A DNA stretch of 5,690 bases, from assembly GCA_023251695.1 (NCBI GenBank), contig JAHEYE010000231.1, positions 1 to 5,690 on the forward strand, in the 5' to 3' direction. Position 1 is the first letter of the stretch, and every line of letters starts with the position of its first letter. This document shows positions 5,599 through 5,690 of the stretch, in pieces. This stretch comes from Sphingobacteriaceae bacterium (GTDB lineage Bacteria; Bacteroidota; Bacteroidia; B-17B0; Aurantibacillaceae). A model generated the notes under the pieces. The model was given only the letters and a program-made list of their open reading frames with translations, was not told where the DNA came from and made no database searches. Position numbers and translations under genes: made by a program.

Positions 5599-5690
5599 AT
5601 GCAAGAAAATACGGCTGAATTGATAAAATACATGGAGGGTTTTGTAAGCGACAGACGTAGGGAACGCTTAAATGAGGTTTTAGCCGAACG
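5599..5690 (+). CDS. Probable TrmH/SpoU-family RNA 2'-O-methyltransferase, N-terminus only (runs off window)
   Basis: Thirty codons are visible from the ATG at 5599, reading MQENTAELIKYMEGFV and ending LNEVLAER at the window edge. In Bacteroidota the TrmH-family methyltransferases begin with the same pattern (LI-Y---FV----R---NEVLA-RT, then a conserved TVVLEDIYQ-QNASAV); only the first part is inside the window. These enzymes methylate the ribose 2'-OH of guanosine in tRNA (position 18 in the TrmH prototype) using S-adenosylmethionine. The catalytic knot domain is not visible, so the call rests on the N-terminal helix only. It is transcribed away from the patatin gene and probably shares the short divergent promoter region. 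Confidence 0.65.
   Translation, partial: MQENTAELIKYMEGFVSDRRRERLNEVLAE

Noticed and set aside
1..5690. CRISPR array, tRNA or rRNA gene
   Set aside because: No regularly spaced direct repeats, cloverleaf pattern or rRNA-like sequence was seen on reading the window.

Overview
The window looks like chromosomal DNA of a Bacteroidota bacterium (Flavobacteriia / Cytophagia / Sphingobacteriia type). The reasons are low GC, a Reg_prop/Y_Y_Y sensor of the kind abundant in that phylum, an ORF6N-domain gene, and exact matches to the Bacteroidota -7 promoter motif TAnnTTTG in front of genes. Start codons mostly lack Shine-Dalgarno sequences. The species cannot be named from this sequence.

Layout. (1) 2-1312 (+): 3' part of a membrane sensor with beta-propeller repeats, a Y_Y_Y domain, one membrane helix and a coiled coil. 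It stops just after the linker that usually leads into a SpoIIE-type phosphatase. (2) 1313-2026: a leader dense in palindromes, then an intact ORF6N-domain (KilA-N-related, phage-type) DNA-binding protein gene. (3) 2027-2805: an accessory segment with an unrecognised 139-aa gene. The gene is bracketed by an 18-bp inverted repeat with attC-like R-box sequences and, on its 3' side, a long imperfect palindrome. Together these resemble one integron gene cassette (about 2134-2790). (4) 2806-4497 (-): an M3-family zinc oligoendopeptidase. (5) 4498-4565: a GC-rich double hairpin that looks like a dispersed repeat. (6) 4566-5567 (-): a patatin-like phospholipase, likely co-transcribed with the peptidase. 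(7) 5599-5690 (+): the first 30 codons of a divergent gene, probably a TrmH/SpoU-family RNA methyltransferase.

The right half (peptidase, patatin, methyltransferase) looks like ordinary chromosomal backbone. The stretch from about 1313 to 2800 looks accessory. The most interesting feature is the candidate cassette. Its right end lies 16 nt from the peptidase stop codon, no integrase is visible, and the arrangement would fit a lone cassette or a cluster of attC sites lacking an integrase. The evidence is sequence symmetry and motif matches only; no search or folding program was run.
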